Assembly (NCBI GenBank): GCA_963815125.1
Contig: CAWFFM010000003.1
Coordinates: 310,001 to 374,000, forward strand
From: Actinocatenispora sp963815125
GTDB taxonomy: Bacteria; Actinomycetota; Actinomycetes; Mycobacteriales; Micromonosporaceae
DNA: 64,000 nt
Direction of reading: 5' to 3'
Below, one piece after another: positions 15,655 through 24,067 of the stretch. Position 1 is the first letter of the stretch, and each line of letters opens with the position of its first letter. The translations under genes were made by a program, and so were the position numbers. Under the pieces are notes generated by a model. It saw only the letters and a program-made list of their open reading frames with translations. It did no database searches and was not told the DNA's origin.

Positions 15655-15878
15655 TGCACTACGAAGGCACGGCCTACCCTCCGGAACTAGTCTCTGCGGA
15701 ATGGCGGAAAAGTAGCCGTAGTGGTGGCGGGAACAACTGCGTCGAGGTCGCGTTCGTCTCCGCCGGAGTCGGCGTACGTGATTCCAAGAATCGCCTCGGC
15801 GCGGCTTTCGTCTTCGGTTCCGAGGCGTGGGCGTCATTCGTGAACAATATTCGCGACAGCGGCTCCGGGCGTCGCTGA
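15654..15878 (+). CDS. DUF397 protein (small partner of the upstream XRE regulator)
   Basis: A 74-residue DUF397 protein: AEWRKSSRSGGGNNCVEVAF, then GVGVRDSKNRLGAAFVFGSEAWASFVNNI, matching the family pattern W-KSS-S-G--NCVEVA--VRDSK-------------W--F. The ATG at 15654 overlaps the stop of the regulator gene and is preceded by AAGGAG, so the two are translationally coupled. DUF397 proteins bind DUF5753-HTH proteins and act like the small component of a toxin-antitoxin-like pair. The loop between VRDSK and W is one or two residues longer than usual. A terminator follows at 15901-15937. Confidence 0.9.
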   Translation: MHYEGTAYPPELVSAEWRKSSRSGGGNNCVEVAFVSAGVGVRDSKNRLGAAFVFGSEAWASFVNNIRDSGSGRR

Positions 15879-16195
15879 AACAGCCCCTGAATGTGTAACG
15901 CCGGGTGCCGGACCGATTCCCGGAGACCGGCACCCGGAGGTGTACCCGGCGCTGCCCGCACCGCGAAGCGCGTGGCGCGGTGAGTGCCGGCTACCCTGTA
16001 GGCGAGGATCGAGACCCCTCCGGACCCAGTACGCCGGACCGAACGCCATCTGCGAGCAGGTGTGACGTCGGTCCGAGCGTGTACCGGCCGCCGTACCGGC
16101 CGCCGATGGGTCCGGATAAGGTCTGGTGTTCACTACCCGACGCTGGTCGGCGCATGCCCGCACCGGCGATGACCGCAACTCAAGGGGACTGACGT
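15879..16195. other. Intergenic region with terminator, upstream of the bS22 gene
   Basis: The left end holds the terminator at 15901-15937. A direct repeat GTACCGGCCGCC occurs twice in tandem around 16081-16105. The right end has AGGGGA before the 33-codon bS22 gene. I see no further gene; overlapping open frames here have no start signals. Confidence 0.5.
15901..15937 (+). terminator. Terminator hairpin after the DUF397 gene
   Basis: A perfect 11-bp inverted repeat, CCGGGTGCCGG (15901-15911) with CCGGCACCCGG (15927-15937), around a 15-nt loop, located 23 nt downstream of the DUF397 stop codon. Confidence 0.75.
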
Positions 16196-16297
16196 ATGGG
16201 CTCCGTCGTCAAGAAGCGCCGCAAGCGGATGGCGAAGAAGAAGCACCGCAAGCTGCTGCGCAAGACCCGCATCCAGCGTCGCCGCCAGGGCAAGTGA
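16196..16297 (+). CDS. Small ribosomal protein bS22 (AURKAIP1/COX24-like), 33 aa
   Basis: A very short gene that is easily missed. The 33-residue product starts MGSVVKKRRKRMAKKKHRK and ends RIQRRRQGK; more than half of its residues are Lys or Arg. This is the AURKAIP1/COX24 family, identified as bS22 near the decoding centre of the mycobacterial 30S subunit (Rv0500B-like). AGGGGA lies about ten bases before the ATG. Its position immediately upstream of the galE2-like epimerase gene is conserved with M. tuberculosis, which supports the call. Confidence 0.9.
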   Translation: MGSVVKKRRKRMAKKKHRKLLRKTRIQRRRQGK

Positions 16298-16391
16298 GGT
16301 CGGTCGGCCCACTGCTTCCGGTGGGCTGACAACTGCTCGCTGACCACCTCGCGCTGGGGGCGCGCATGATCGGACCGTCCAGGTTCCTGAC

Positions 16392-17492
16392 ATGGGTCCC
16401 GCGATGAACCCGCGGGTGGTACTCGTGACCGGTGTGAGCCGGTACCTTGCCGCCCAGATCGCGGGTCGGCTCGCCGCCGACCCCCGGATCGAGCGGGTCA
16501 TCGGGATCGACGCGACCCCACCGACCGGTGAACTGGCCGCGATCATGGGCCGCACCGAGTTCGTCCCGGCGGACATCAGCAGCCCGGCGATCGCCCGACT
16601 CATCCGTGAATCGGCCGTCGACACCGTCGCGCACCTGGCCGTGGTGGCCGGACCGATCGGTGCCGGTGGCCGGGATGCGATGAAAGAGCTCAACGTCATC
16701 GGCACGTTGCAGCTCCTCGCCGCATGCCAGTCGTCGGACACCGTACGGCGGCTGGTGGTGCGTTCCTCCACCGCCGCGTACGGCGCTTCGTCCCGTGACC
16801 CGGCGATCTTCAGCGAGGACACCACGCTGCGCGCGCTGCCGCGCGGCGGGTACGCCAAGGACATCGTGGAGATCGAGGGCTACGTAAGGGGTTTCCGGCG
16901 CCGTCGACCCGACACCTCCGTCACCGTGCTGCGCTTCGCGCCGTTCATCGGCTCGCATGCCGACACCACGCTCACCCGGTACTTCTCCCTGCCGCTGGTG
17001 CCGACCGTGCTCGGTCGGGACCCACGCATCCAGTTCATCCACGCCGACGACGCGCTGGAAGTGCTGCAACGTGCCGTACTGGAGGACCATCCCGGTGCCT
17101 ACAACGTGGCCGGCCCCGGGGTGCTGCTGCTGTCCCAGGCCGTACGGCGGGCCGGCCGGGTACCCGTACCGGTCCCCGACCCCGGAATGACCGCCATGGC
17201 CGGGCTGGCCCGGCGCAGCGGACTGGTGGACTTCTCCCTCGACCAGCTCGACTTCCTGGTACACGGGCGGGTCGTCGACGTACAGCGGCTCATCGACGGC
17301 TTCGGCTACCGGCCGCGCTCCACCCCGGTGGCCTTCGACGACTTCATCCGCGGGCACGGCATCGGCGCCCCGGTCCGCGCCACGAACGTGGACCGGTTCG
17401 AACAGGTGCTGCTGACCGGCGGGCGGGCACTGCTGTCCGGGGTCCGGGCACTGGCCCGACGCGACGAGCTCTCCGAGGAGGACCAGCGGTGA
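16392..17492 (+). CDS. NAD-dependent epimerase/dehydratase (SDR, GalE2/Rv0501-like)
   Basis: Extended short-chain dehydrogenase of 366 residues with a Rossmann dinucleotide fold. The N-terminus VVLVTGVSRYLAAQIAGRLA has a modified TGxxxxx-type glycine motif (TGVSRYLA), Asp in VIGIDATPP would contact the adenine ribose, and VAHLAVVAGPIG and VRSSTAAYGAS carry strand and Ser/Tyr positions. The catalytic YxxxK appears as YAKDIVE, atypical in spacing. Substrate unknown; mycobacterial orthologues are only annotated galE2. Start at the ATG at 16392, with an alternative four codons later. Its last codons overlap the GTG of the acyltransferase gene, so the two are one operon. Confidence 0.88.
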   Translation: MGPAMNPRVVLVTGVSRYLAAQIAGRLAADPRIERVIGIDATPPTGELAAIMGRTEFVPADISSPAIARLIRESAVDTVAHLAVVAGPIGAGGRDAMKELNVIGTLQLLAACQSSDTVRRLVVRSSTAAYGASSRDPAIFSEDTTLRALPRGGYAKDIVEIEGYVRGFRRRRPDTSVTVLRFAPFIGSHADTTLTRYFSLPLVPTVLGRDPRIQFIHADDALEVLQRAVLEDHPGAYNVAGPGVLLLSQAVRRAGRVPVPVPDPGMTAMAGLARRSGLVDFSLDQLDFLVHGRVVDVQRLIDGFGYRPRSTPVAFDDFIRGHGIGAPVRATNVDRFEQVLLTGGRALLSGVRALARRDELSEEDQR

Positions 17493-18433
17493 CCGCCGAC
17501 CCGGAAACGAGCGGAACGGCTCCGACGACCGGACCGGCGCCCGCAGGCTCGACCGGTGACGGCCCGGGCCGTCCCGGACCGGACGGGACCACCGAGGTGG
17601 ACGTCTGGGACAAGCGGGTCGCCGGTGCGCTGGCGTTCCTGCGCCGCCGGATCACCGGCGACTACCCGGTGGACGACTTCGGCTTCGACCCCGACCTCAC
17701 CGAACAGGTACTGGCCCCCGCGCTGCGGCCGCTGTACCGGTCCTGGTTCCGGGTGGAGGTCTCCGGGCTGGAACACGTACCGGAGGACGGTGCGGCGCTG
17801 CTCGTCGGCAACCATTCCGGCACCATCGCCATGGACAGCATGATGCTGCAACTGGCGCTGCTCGACGAGCACCCGGCGCACCGTCACCTCCGGCTGCTCG
17901 GCGCCGACTTCATCTTCCGTACGCCGCTGCTCGCCGAGTTCGCCCGCAAGTCCGGCGCCACCCTGGCCTGCAACCCGGACGCCGAACGGATGCTGCGCGA
18001 CGGTGAGGTCGTCGGCGTGTTCCCCGAAGGCTTCAAGGGCGTCGGCAAGCGCTACACCGACCGGTACAAGCTGCAACGCTTCGGCCGCGGCGGTTTCGTG
18101 GCCGCCGCACTGCGTACCGGTGCGCCCATCGTGCCCGTCTCCATCGTCGGCGCCGAGGAGATCTACCCGCTGATCGGTGACATCAAGCCGCTCGCCCGGC
18201 TGCTCGGCATCCCGTACTTCCCGGTCACCCCGCTGTTCCCGTGGCTCGGGCCGCTCGGCATGGTGCCCCTGCCCAGCAAGTGGCTCATCGAGTTCGGCGA
18301 ACCCATCGACACCACCACCCTGGACGCCGACCCCGACGACCCGATGGCCGTGTTCAATCTGGCGGACCGGGTCCGCGAGACGATCCAGCAGACCCTGCAA
18401 CGGCTGCTGGACCGGCGGGGTACCAGCTTCTAG
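17489..18433 (+). CDS. Lysophospholipid acyltransferase (PlsC-like, Rv0502 type)
   Basis: Glycerolipid acyltransferase family protein of 314 residues, likely membrane-associated, transferring acyl groups to a lipid intermediate. GNHSGTIAMD (108-116) is the variant active-site box of this subfamily, with His109 and Asp116 six residues apart, and VFPEGFKGVGK is the acceptor-binding FPEG motif. The first 35 residues are a disordered Gly/Pro/Thr stretch. The GTG at 17489 overlaps the epimerase stop (GTGA) and is preceded by GAGGAGG. Orthologues sit in the same galE2-plsC order in mycobacteria. The acyl acceptor is unknown. Confidence 0.88.
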   Translation: MTADPETSGTAPTTGPAPAGSTGDGPGRPGPDGTTEVDVWDKRVAGALAFLRRRITGDYPVDDFGFDPDLTEQVLAPALRPLYRSWFRVEVSGLEHVPEDGAALLVGNHSGTIAMDSMMLQLALLDEHPAHRHLRLLGADFIFRTPLLAEFARKSGATLACNPDAERMLRDGEVVGVFPEGFKGVGKRYTDRYKLQRFGRGGFVAAALRTGAPIVPVSIVGAEEIYPLIGDIKPLARLLGIPYFPVTPLFPWLGPLGMVPLPSKWLIEFGEPIDTTTLDADPDDPMAVFNLADRVRETIQQTLQRLLDRRGTSF

Positions 18434-18443
18434 CCGCGGCCTT

Positions 18444-19436
18444 CTAGGCGCGGCGGCGGTGGTGGAGGTAGCCGAAGGCGGCGACGGCGATGGCGGCGGC
18501 CGGTACGGCGTAACGGGCGGCCCGTCGGCCGGTGCGGAAGTCGTGTACCTCCCAGCCGCGGGCGCGGGCCAGGCGGCGCAGGGCCGGGTCGGGATTGATC
18601 GCCACGGCGCTGCCGGTGGTGGTGAGCATGGGCAGGTCGTTGATGGAGTCGCTGTAGGCGACGCAACGCTCCAGGTCGAGATGCTCGGCGCGGGCCAGCG
18701 CCCGTACGGCTTCGGACTTGGCGGCCCCGTGCAGGATGTCGCCGACGAGGCGGCCGGTGTAGCGGCCGTTGCGGGTCTCGGCGACGGTGCCGAGGGCCCC
18801 GGTGAGCCCGAGCCGGCGGGCGAGGATACCGGCCAGTTCCACGGGGGCGGCGGTGACCAGCCAGACGCGTTGTCCGGCGTCCAGATGCAGTTGGGCGAAG
18901 GCCCTGGTGCCTGACCAGATGCGGGCGGCCATCAGTTCGTCGTAGATGTCCTCGCCGTGCTCGACGACCTCCGAGACGGGCCGACCCGCCACGAAGGCCA
19001 GGGCGCCGTCCCGTGCGGTGCGGATGTCCTCGCTGTCCTCGGTGCTGGTGGCCCGGAACTTCAGGTGCTTCCAGGCGAATCGCAGCAGGTCGCCGGTGGC
19101 GACGTAGTCGCGGGCGGCAAGGCCGCGGGCGAACCAGAAGATCGAGGCACCGCGCAGGAAGGTGTTGTCCACATCGAAGAACGCGGCGGCATCCGGGTCG
19201 GGTCGGCGGCGCAGCTCGGCGACCGGTACGCCACCGTCGGGGCCGGACAGTCCGATGCCGGGATCGCCGGTGCTCGGTCCGCCGGTGCTCGGACCGCCGG
19301 GGGTGCTCGGTCCGCCGGTGCCGGGACCGCCGCCGGTGAGGCCCCCGGTGGCTCTGGCGGCGCTCGCCGCGCCAGCGGCCCGGGCGCGCGCAGCCTGCCG
19401 ATGTCGGCGACGTCGCAACCGGGCAAATACGTCCAC
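18444..19436 (-). CDS. HAD-IB family phosphatase (SerB1-like)
   Basis: Haloacid-dehalogenase-type hydrolase of subfamily IB. Catalytic motif I is FFDVDNTFLRG (nucleophile Asp88 and Asp90), motif II VTAAPVEL, and motif III/IV lies in YSDSINDLPML. A short C-terminal membrane helix (PAAAIAVAAFGYL) ends the protein, as in SerB1/SerB2-like actinobacterial proteins whose substrates are uncertain. The GTG at 19436 is chosen because TATTCT on the minus strand ends exactly six bases upstream (leaderless). The N-terminal 75 residues are unusual: basic, then a Gly/Pro/Ser/Thr repeat (GGPST-type units around 33-60). The gene is last in the sigma factor/DUF5667/HAD series read leftward and convergent with the acyltransferase gene. 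Confidence 0.88.
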   Translation of the reverse strand: MDVFARLRRRRHRQAARARAAGAASAARATGGLTGGGPGTGGPSTPGGPSTGGPSTGDPGIGLSGPDGGVPVAELRRRPDPDAAAFFDVDNTFLRGASIFWFARGLAARDYVATGDLLRFAWKHLKFRATSTEDSEDIRTARDGALAFVAGRPVSEVVEHGEDIYDELMAARIWSGTRAFAQLHLDAGQRVWLVTAAPVELAGILARRLGLTGALGTVAETRNGRYTGRLVGDILHGAAKSEAVRALARAEHLDLERCVAYSDSINDLPMLTTTGSAVAINPDPALRRLARARGWEVHDFRTGRRAARYAVPAAAIAVAAFGYLHHRRRA

Positions 19437-19467
19437 TCGCAGAGAATATCCGGCCGACGGCCCAGGA

Positions 19468-20769
19468 TCAGAGCAGCCCGCCGAGGATCTTGCCGATAGT
19501 GCCGAACAGGCCGCCCCCGTCGTGGTGTCCGTCGGTGCCCGGTGTCGGGCTGCTCGAGGCGGATGGCCGTGCGGTGGACCCCGGTACGCCCGGGACACCC
19601 GGTAACAGACCACGCCCGGCACTCTCCGACGGGCTGGAACCCGGCGCCTGCGGGGCGCTGCCCTTCGGTGACGCCGATGTGCTGGACCGGGGTGGCGAAT
19701 GTGCGCCTTCGGTGGACCGACCGTTGCCGGACCCACCGGACGGTACGGTCACCGGCCCGCCGGGCATCGCCGAGCAGTTCTGTGGGATGGGCCCCAGCGC
19801 GTCCCGCTGGACCGTACGCCCGGCCGTGCACAGCAGCAGCCTGCGCAGCTCGCCGGAGCGCCGTTCCACCTCGTCGACCAGGGCCAGGGACTGCAGCGCG
19901 CGGGTACGGGCGTTCCCGTTCAGCCCGCTGAGCAGTCCGGCGACGTCCGGGCGCTGGCGGGCCACGAACGCGTTGACCTTGGCCAGCGGCGCGGCGTCCC
20001 GGCGGGACACGGCGGTGGAGTCGAGCAGCGCGACCCCGGAGCGGGTCTGCCGGTCCAGGTCGGTCAGCACCCGGATGAGCCGGTTCGGGTCGTGTCGTAC
20101 GGCGACGGCCTCGGTGGCCCGCTTCCGGGCGAACTCCAGGTAGAGCTGGCCGGAGTTGATGTCGGAGCCGGCCAGCGCGATCTGTGCCTGCTCGGTGGAG
20201 CGTTTGACGTTGTACAGGGCATCGCCGGGGACCGCTGAACTGCTCGCAGCGGCGACACCGGACACGGCCAGGGCGCCGACCGCGACGCCTCCGACGAGGG
20301 CGAGCCGGACCCGGGGCCGTCGCGGGGCCGGGATCGTCCGGTACCGGTCGGGGGCGCTGGGAACGGCGTCGCGGCCGTGGCTGTCGGTGTCGTCGACGCG
20401 GGTTGCGCCGATCCCGTGCAGCGCGGCGTCGGCCATCAGTCGTTGCCGCAGGCTGGCCCGGAAGTCGGGGTCCGGGCCCGGTCGGGTCAGCAGCGGCGAC
20501 CGGTCGGCAAGTTCCCGACTCAGATCTACCAGACCTGCCAGCGAATCGTCCCGGCCACGGGTAGGGTGACCGAATCGGCCGTGGTGCGGCTGACCGGTTT
20601 CCTGGTCCGGCCCGGACCGTCCAGGCCCGGACAGCGGGTTTCGGCGTGCCACGGTGGAGTCGCCAGAGTGGCTGGCGGACCGACGGACCCGGCCTCGTGG
20701 CCCGATCGCGTTCTCCACCAGCTCTGCGAAGCGTTGCGCCCGTCGGCGCAGGAACATGTTCACGGCCAC
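19468..20769 (-). CDS. DUF5667 membrane protein, probable regulator of the adjacent sigma factor
   Basis: A 433-residue protein with one membrane helix (LALVGGVAVGALAVSGVAAA, roughly 150-170). The cytoplasmic N-terminal part starts with LRRRAQRFAELVENAIG and includes LVDLSRELADR and DFRASLRQRLMADA; the outside part begins VPGDALYNVKRSTEQAQIAL, the DUF5667 signature, and ends in a Ser/Pro/Gly-rich stretch finishing GLFGTIGKILGGLL. Start at the GTG at 20769, with GGAGG eight bases upstream. It lies directly downstream of the BldN-like sigma gene on the same strand, the arrangement of bldN-rsbN in Streptomyces, so I infer an anti-sigma role; that is not proven by motif. Confidence 0.75.
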   Translation of the reverse strand: MAVNMFLRRRAQRFAELVENAIGPRGRVRRSASHSGDSTVARRNPLSGPGRSGPDQETGQPHHGRFGHPTRGRDDSLAGLVDLSRELADRSPLLTRPGPDPDFRASLRQRLMADAALHGIGATRVDDTDSHGRDAVPSAPDRYRTIPAPRRPRVRLALVGGVAVGALAVSGVAAASSSAVPGDALYNVKRSTEQAQIALAGSDINSGQLYLEFARKRATEAVAVRHDPNRLIRVLTDLDRQTRSGVALLDSTAVSRRDAAPLAKVNAFVARQRPDVAGLLSGLNGNARTRALQSLALVDEVERRSGELRRLLLCTAGRTVQRDALGPIPQNCSAMPGGPVTVPSGGSGNGRSTEGAHSPPRSSTSASPKGSAPQAPGSSPSESAGRGLLPGVPGVPGSTARPSASSSPTPGTDGHHDGGGLFGTIGKILGGLL

Positions 20770-21003
20770 CGCGCGCACCTCCTTCCGTTTAGGAGCACGC
20801 CGGACCAGCCTGAGGCCCCCGTTGCCGGGGTGCCCAGTCCGCAACCGGTGATGCGCCGCAGTACACCGTCGATCTCGTGGATACCAACGCATACTGACGG
20901 GTAAGGGTTACGCCCGTTACAGCAGGGTCCGACATTCCCTGCAATTCCGCGCCGGGTGGCACATAGTTCCGCACCGTCCGGGGCTGTGTACTGATGGCTC
21001 GTC

Positions 21004-21888
21004 TCACGGGGTGAAGCCCTCCGGCAGAAGCCTGGCCAGGGATCGTACGGCGCGGTACTGCAGAGCCTTGATCGCGCCCTCGTTCTTGCTCATGGTGCGT
21101 GCCGTCTCCGCGACGGAGAAGCCTTGCAGGAATCTCAGTACGATGCATTCCTGCTGTTCGGGGTTGAGTCGCTTGACGGCTTCCAACAGCGTCTGGTTCG
21201 TCAGTTTGTCCAGTACGGCAGCTTCCGGGCTGCCCTCGGGGCCGCGGTCCGGCCGGTCTGCGTCCAGGACTTCGGCAGTGGACACCTCCAACCGGTACCG
21301 GCCCGACTTGAAATGGTCGGCAACCAGGTTACGGGCGATGGTGACCAGCCAGGCCCCGAGGTCGCGGCCCTGCCAGGTGAAGCTGCCGATCCGGCGGAGG
21401 GCGCGGAGGAAGGTCTCGGAGGTGAGGTCCTCGGCCAGCTGCCGGGTGCTGACCCGAAAGTAGATGAACCGGAACACGGTGTCCAGGTAGCGGTCGTAGA
21501 TCAGCCCGAACGCTTCGGTGTCGCCGGCCTGCGCCCGCTGTACGAGCCGCCAGACGTCGGTGGCCGATTCGGGTACCTGGTCCGGTAGTTGGTCGTCGTC
21601 CGGCGGCACCGGGTCGGCCTGCGGTAGCGGTCGGCTGGGCGCTTCGCCGGCGTCCGCGGCCGAACGCTCGGACCGGCCCGAAGGTCGGGGGCTGGGCTTG
21701 TCGCGGGTGGTGGTGCCGCGCAGTACCTGGCCAGCCAGGGAGGCGAGGGAGGTGACCCTGGAGGGTCGACCGGCCCCCATCTCGGTGATGAGGTCCCGGA
21801 GTACGGCCAGGCCGTGAGCGACGCTGGGTAGGACTGGAAAGGGTTCCCCGGGTAGGAACGGAACGTTGGTCGCGCTCACCGAGTCCAC
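21004..21888 (-). CDS. BldN-type ECF RNA polymerase sigma factor
   Basis: ECF sigma factor of 294 residues. Region 2 is clear (AFGLIYDRYLDTVFRFIYFR, TRQLAEDLTSETFLRALRRI, SFTWQGRDLGAWLVTIARN) and region 4 follows (LLEAVKRLNPEQQECIVLR, FSVAETARTMSKNEGAIKAL). The 110-residue N-terminal extension rich in Pro/Ser/Asp resembles the proteolysed pro-sequence of BldN, the sigma factor controlling aerial hyphae and the chaplins in Streptomyces. The next gene leftward is a DUF5667 membrane protein, a likely partner. The GTG start at 21888 is modest; no strong ribosome binding site is visible. A candidate -10 (TATCAT, minus strand, 22024-22029) lies about 135 nt upstream. Confidence 0.88.
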   Translation of the reverse strand: MDSVSATNVPFLPGEPFPVLPSVAHGLAVLRDLITEMGAGRPSRVTSLASLAGQVLRGTTTRDKPSPRPSGRSERSAADAGEAPSRPLPQADPVPPDDDQLPDQVPESATDVWRLVQRAQAGDTEAFGLIYDRYLDTVFRFIYFRVSTRQLAEDLTSETFLRALRRIGSFTWQGRDLGAWLVTIARNLVADHFKSGRYRLEVSTAEVLDADRPDRGPEGSPEAAVLDKLTNQTLLEAVKRLNPEQQECIVLRFLQGFSVAETARTMSKNEGAIKALQYRAVRSLARLLPEGFTP

Positions 21889-22259
21889 CCCGCATGGCGG
21901 CGACTGCCGTACCGGCGGGTGTGACCAGCCGGCACAGGGCGGTGGGACGGTGCTTCGACGGGCACTGCGGCCTCCTCGGGCGAGGGGTTTCGGTTCCCAA
22001 GGCTCAGGTGAGACGACCGGGTCATGATAGGCCGTACATCACGCTAAGTGTGTCTACTCGACTACTACGAGCAACATTGTGTCGGAGCACCTACTGTCGG
22101 TGGCGGACTCTCTGTCCGTCATTTCAAGCGGGATTCTGTGTAGCAACTTTCGTTCTGCATCTGGCACGCTTTTCTGCGGCGCAGCGCGGCGCCGCGCGGG
22201 GTGAGCTGCGGTAGCTTGGAACGATACTCGCGGCCGTTGTGTGCCGACGCCCCTGTGAT
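21889..22259. other. Divergent control region between the sigma factor and acyl-CoA ligase genes
   Basis: No coding gene is supported in these 371 nt. The middle (about 22020-22180) is less GC-rich than the flanks and contains the minus-strand hexamer TATCAT (22024-22029), a plausible -10 for the sigma gene. On the + strand GATACT at 22223-22228 is a candidate -10 for the ligase gene. A GC-rich palindromic patch (GCGCAGCGCGGCGCCGCGC, about 22179-22197) could form a hairpin. Confidence 0.45.
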
Positions 22260-23816
22260 ATGCCAGACTCGGTGGCCGTGCAGGACGACATCGGCAACCT
22301 CGTCCAGTTTCTGGCCCGGGCTGCCCTCCAGAAACCCGACCACCCCGCGCTGCGTGCCGGCGACAGCTCCCTGACCTGGGCCGAACTGGCCGCTCAGGTG
22401 GACGCCGTCGGTGCCGGTCTGCGCGGCCTCGACCTCTCACCCGGCGACCGGGTGGCGATCGCTCTACCGAACAGCATCGAGTGGGTCACCAGCTACTTCG
22501 GCACACTCGCCGCCGACCTGGTCGCCGTACCGGTCAACCCCTTCTACACCGGACCGGAACTGAACCGGCTGCTGGCGGACTCGGGTGCCCGGGTACTGAT
22601 CGGCAGCCACGACGTACAGGCCACGATCGATCCGCCGGACACCCTGGCGCACCGCTACACCGTGGGCGGGCCGCACCCCGGCACCCACCCGTACGGTGAC
22701 CTGCCCGCGCCGGGCAGCCCGACCGTCACCCCGCAGCGCGCCGGCGACGACCTGGCCGCCCTGCTGTACACGTCCGGTACGTCCGGGCAGCCCCGGGGCG
22801 CCATGCTCAGCCACCGTGCGCTGATCGCCAACGCCGACCAGCTCGCCGGCCTGACGCCGCCGCCGCTCGGGACGGACGACACCGTACTGCTCGCGCTGCC
22901 GCTGTTCCACACCTTCGGGCTCGGTCCGGGCCTGCACGCGGTCACCCGGCACGCGGCGACCGGGGTACTGGTGGAGCGTTTCGACGCGGCGGCGAGCCTG
23001 GCCACCATCGCCGAACAGGAGGTCACCTGCGTACTGGGCGTACCGGCCATGTACCTGGCCTGGACCCGGCAGGACGACTTCGCGAACCGGTTCAGTCGGG
23101 TACGGCTGGTGGTCAGCGGTGCCGCCCCGCTCACCGCTCCGATCCTCGACGAACTGAGCCGGGCCGGCGTGACCAGGGTCTTCGAAGGGTACGGCCTGAC
23201 CGAGACGGCGCCGGTGGTGACCAGTTCGCTGGCCAGCCCGCACCCCAAATCCGGCTCGGTCGGTCAGCCGATCCCCGGTGTCGAGCTGCAACTGATCGGC
23301 GCCGATGGCCACCGATTGTCGCCGGAGGACTCCGAGGACGACGAGAATGCCAGCCCCGGTACCGACCTCGGTGAGATCTGGGTACGTGGTGACAACCTGT
23401 TCTCCGGCTATTGGCCGGACGGTTCCGGCGGGCCGGACGAGGAAGGCTGGTGGTCCACCGGTGACATCGCCTACGAGGACGAGGACGGCGACCTGTTCCT
23501 GGTCGACCGGATCGACGAACTGATCCTGGTCTCCGGCTTCAACGTCTACCCGCGCGAGGTCGAGGGTGTGCTGCTGACCCATCCGGCGGTACGCGAAGCC
23601 GCGGTGATCGGCGTGCCGCATCCGCAGACCGGATCCGCGGTGACCGCCTTCGTGGTAGCGGTCGAGCAGGTCAGCGAGGCGGATCTGCTGGAGCACTGCA
23701 GCCGCTACCTGGCGCACTTCAAGCGGCCGGTCCAGATCGACTTCGTCGAGCACCTGCCACATTCGGCGACGGGCAAGATCCGCAAGAGTGAGCTGCGTAC
23801 CGGGCGGGAGCACTGA
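22260..23816 (+). CDS. Long-chain fatty acid-CoA ligase/AMP-dependent synthetase
   Basis: Member of the ANL superfamily, activating a carboxylic acid via its acyl-adenylate and transferring it to CoA. The 518 residues show the P-loop-like YTSGTSGQPRGAMLSH, FHTFGLGPGLH, GYGLTETAPVV, STGDIAYEDEDGDLFLVDR and the C-terminal TGKIRKSEL with the catalytic Lys. The substrate is not readable; fatty or aromatic acids are both possible. I use the ATG at 22260 (MPDSVAVQDD); a GTG seven codons upstream and a GTG inside are alternatives since no ribosome binding site is clear. A small acidic loop near residue 355 (SEDSEDDENAS) is unusual. Nine bases separate its stop from the glutaredoxin gene. Confidence 0.9.
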   Translation: MPDSVAVQDDIGNLVQFLARAALQKPDHPALRAGDSSLTWAELAAQVDAVGAGLRGLDLSPGDRVAIALPNSIEWVTSYFGTLAADLVAVPVNPFYTGPELNRLLADSGARVLIGSHDVQATIDPPDTLAHRYTVGGPHPGTHPYGDLPAPGSPTVTPQRAGDDLAALLYTSGTSGQPRGAMLSHRALIANADQLAGLTPPPLGTDDTVLLALPLFHTFGLGPGLHAVTRHAATGVLVERFDAAASLATIAEQEVTCVLGVPAMYLAWTRQDDFANRFSRVRLVVSGAAPLTAPILDELSRAGVTRVFEGYGLTETAPVVTSSLASPHPKSGSVGQPIPGVELQLIGADGHRLSPEDSEDDENASPGTDLGEIWVRGDNLFSGYWPDGSGGPDEEGWWSTGDIAYEDEDGDLFLVDRIDELILVSGFNVYPREVEGVLLTHPAVREAAVIGVPHPQTGSAVTAFVVAVEQVSEADLLEHCSRYLAHFKRPVQIDFVEHLPHSATGKIRKSELRTGREH

Positions 23817-23824
23817 GCGGGACG

Positions 23825-24067
23825 GTGGACGAGGTACGGGTGGTACTGCTCAGCCGGCCCGGCTGTCATCTGTGCGCCGCGGCCCGGGAGGCGATGACCC
23901 GGGTCGGGGCGCGCAGCGGGGTGTCGTGGCGGGAGGTCGACGTGGAGACCGACATCGAACTGGAGCGGGAGTACGGTGACCGGCTGCCGGTGATCCTGCT
24001 GGACGGCCGGGAGCACGGCTACTGGCGGGTGGAGGAGGAACGCCTGCTCCGCGACCTGGGCACATGA
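23825..24067 (+). CDS. Glutaredoxin-like protein (DUF836/NrdH-type fold)
   Basis: An 80-residue thioredoxin-fold protein with LLSRPGCHLCAAAREAM, where the CHLC pair replaces the CPYC of classical glutaredoxins, then WREVDVETDIELEREYGDRLPVILLDG with the cis-proline loop (LPVILL). Likely a small cytosolic thiol-disulfide protein; an orthologue (Rv0508-like) lies in the same neighbourhood in mycobacteria. The start is a GTG at 23825, nine bases after the ligase gene, and its stop overlaps the ATG of the amidohydrolase gene (ATGA), so these three form one operon. Confidence 0.88.
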   Translation: MDEVRVVLLSRPGCHLCAAAREAMTRVGARSGVSWREVDVETDIELEREYGDRLPVILLDGREHGYWRVEEERLLRDLGT

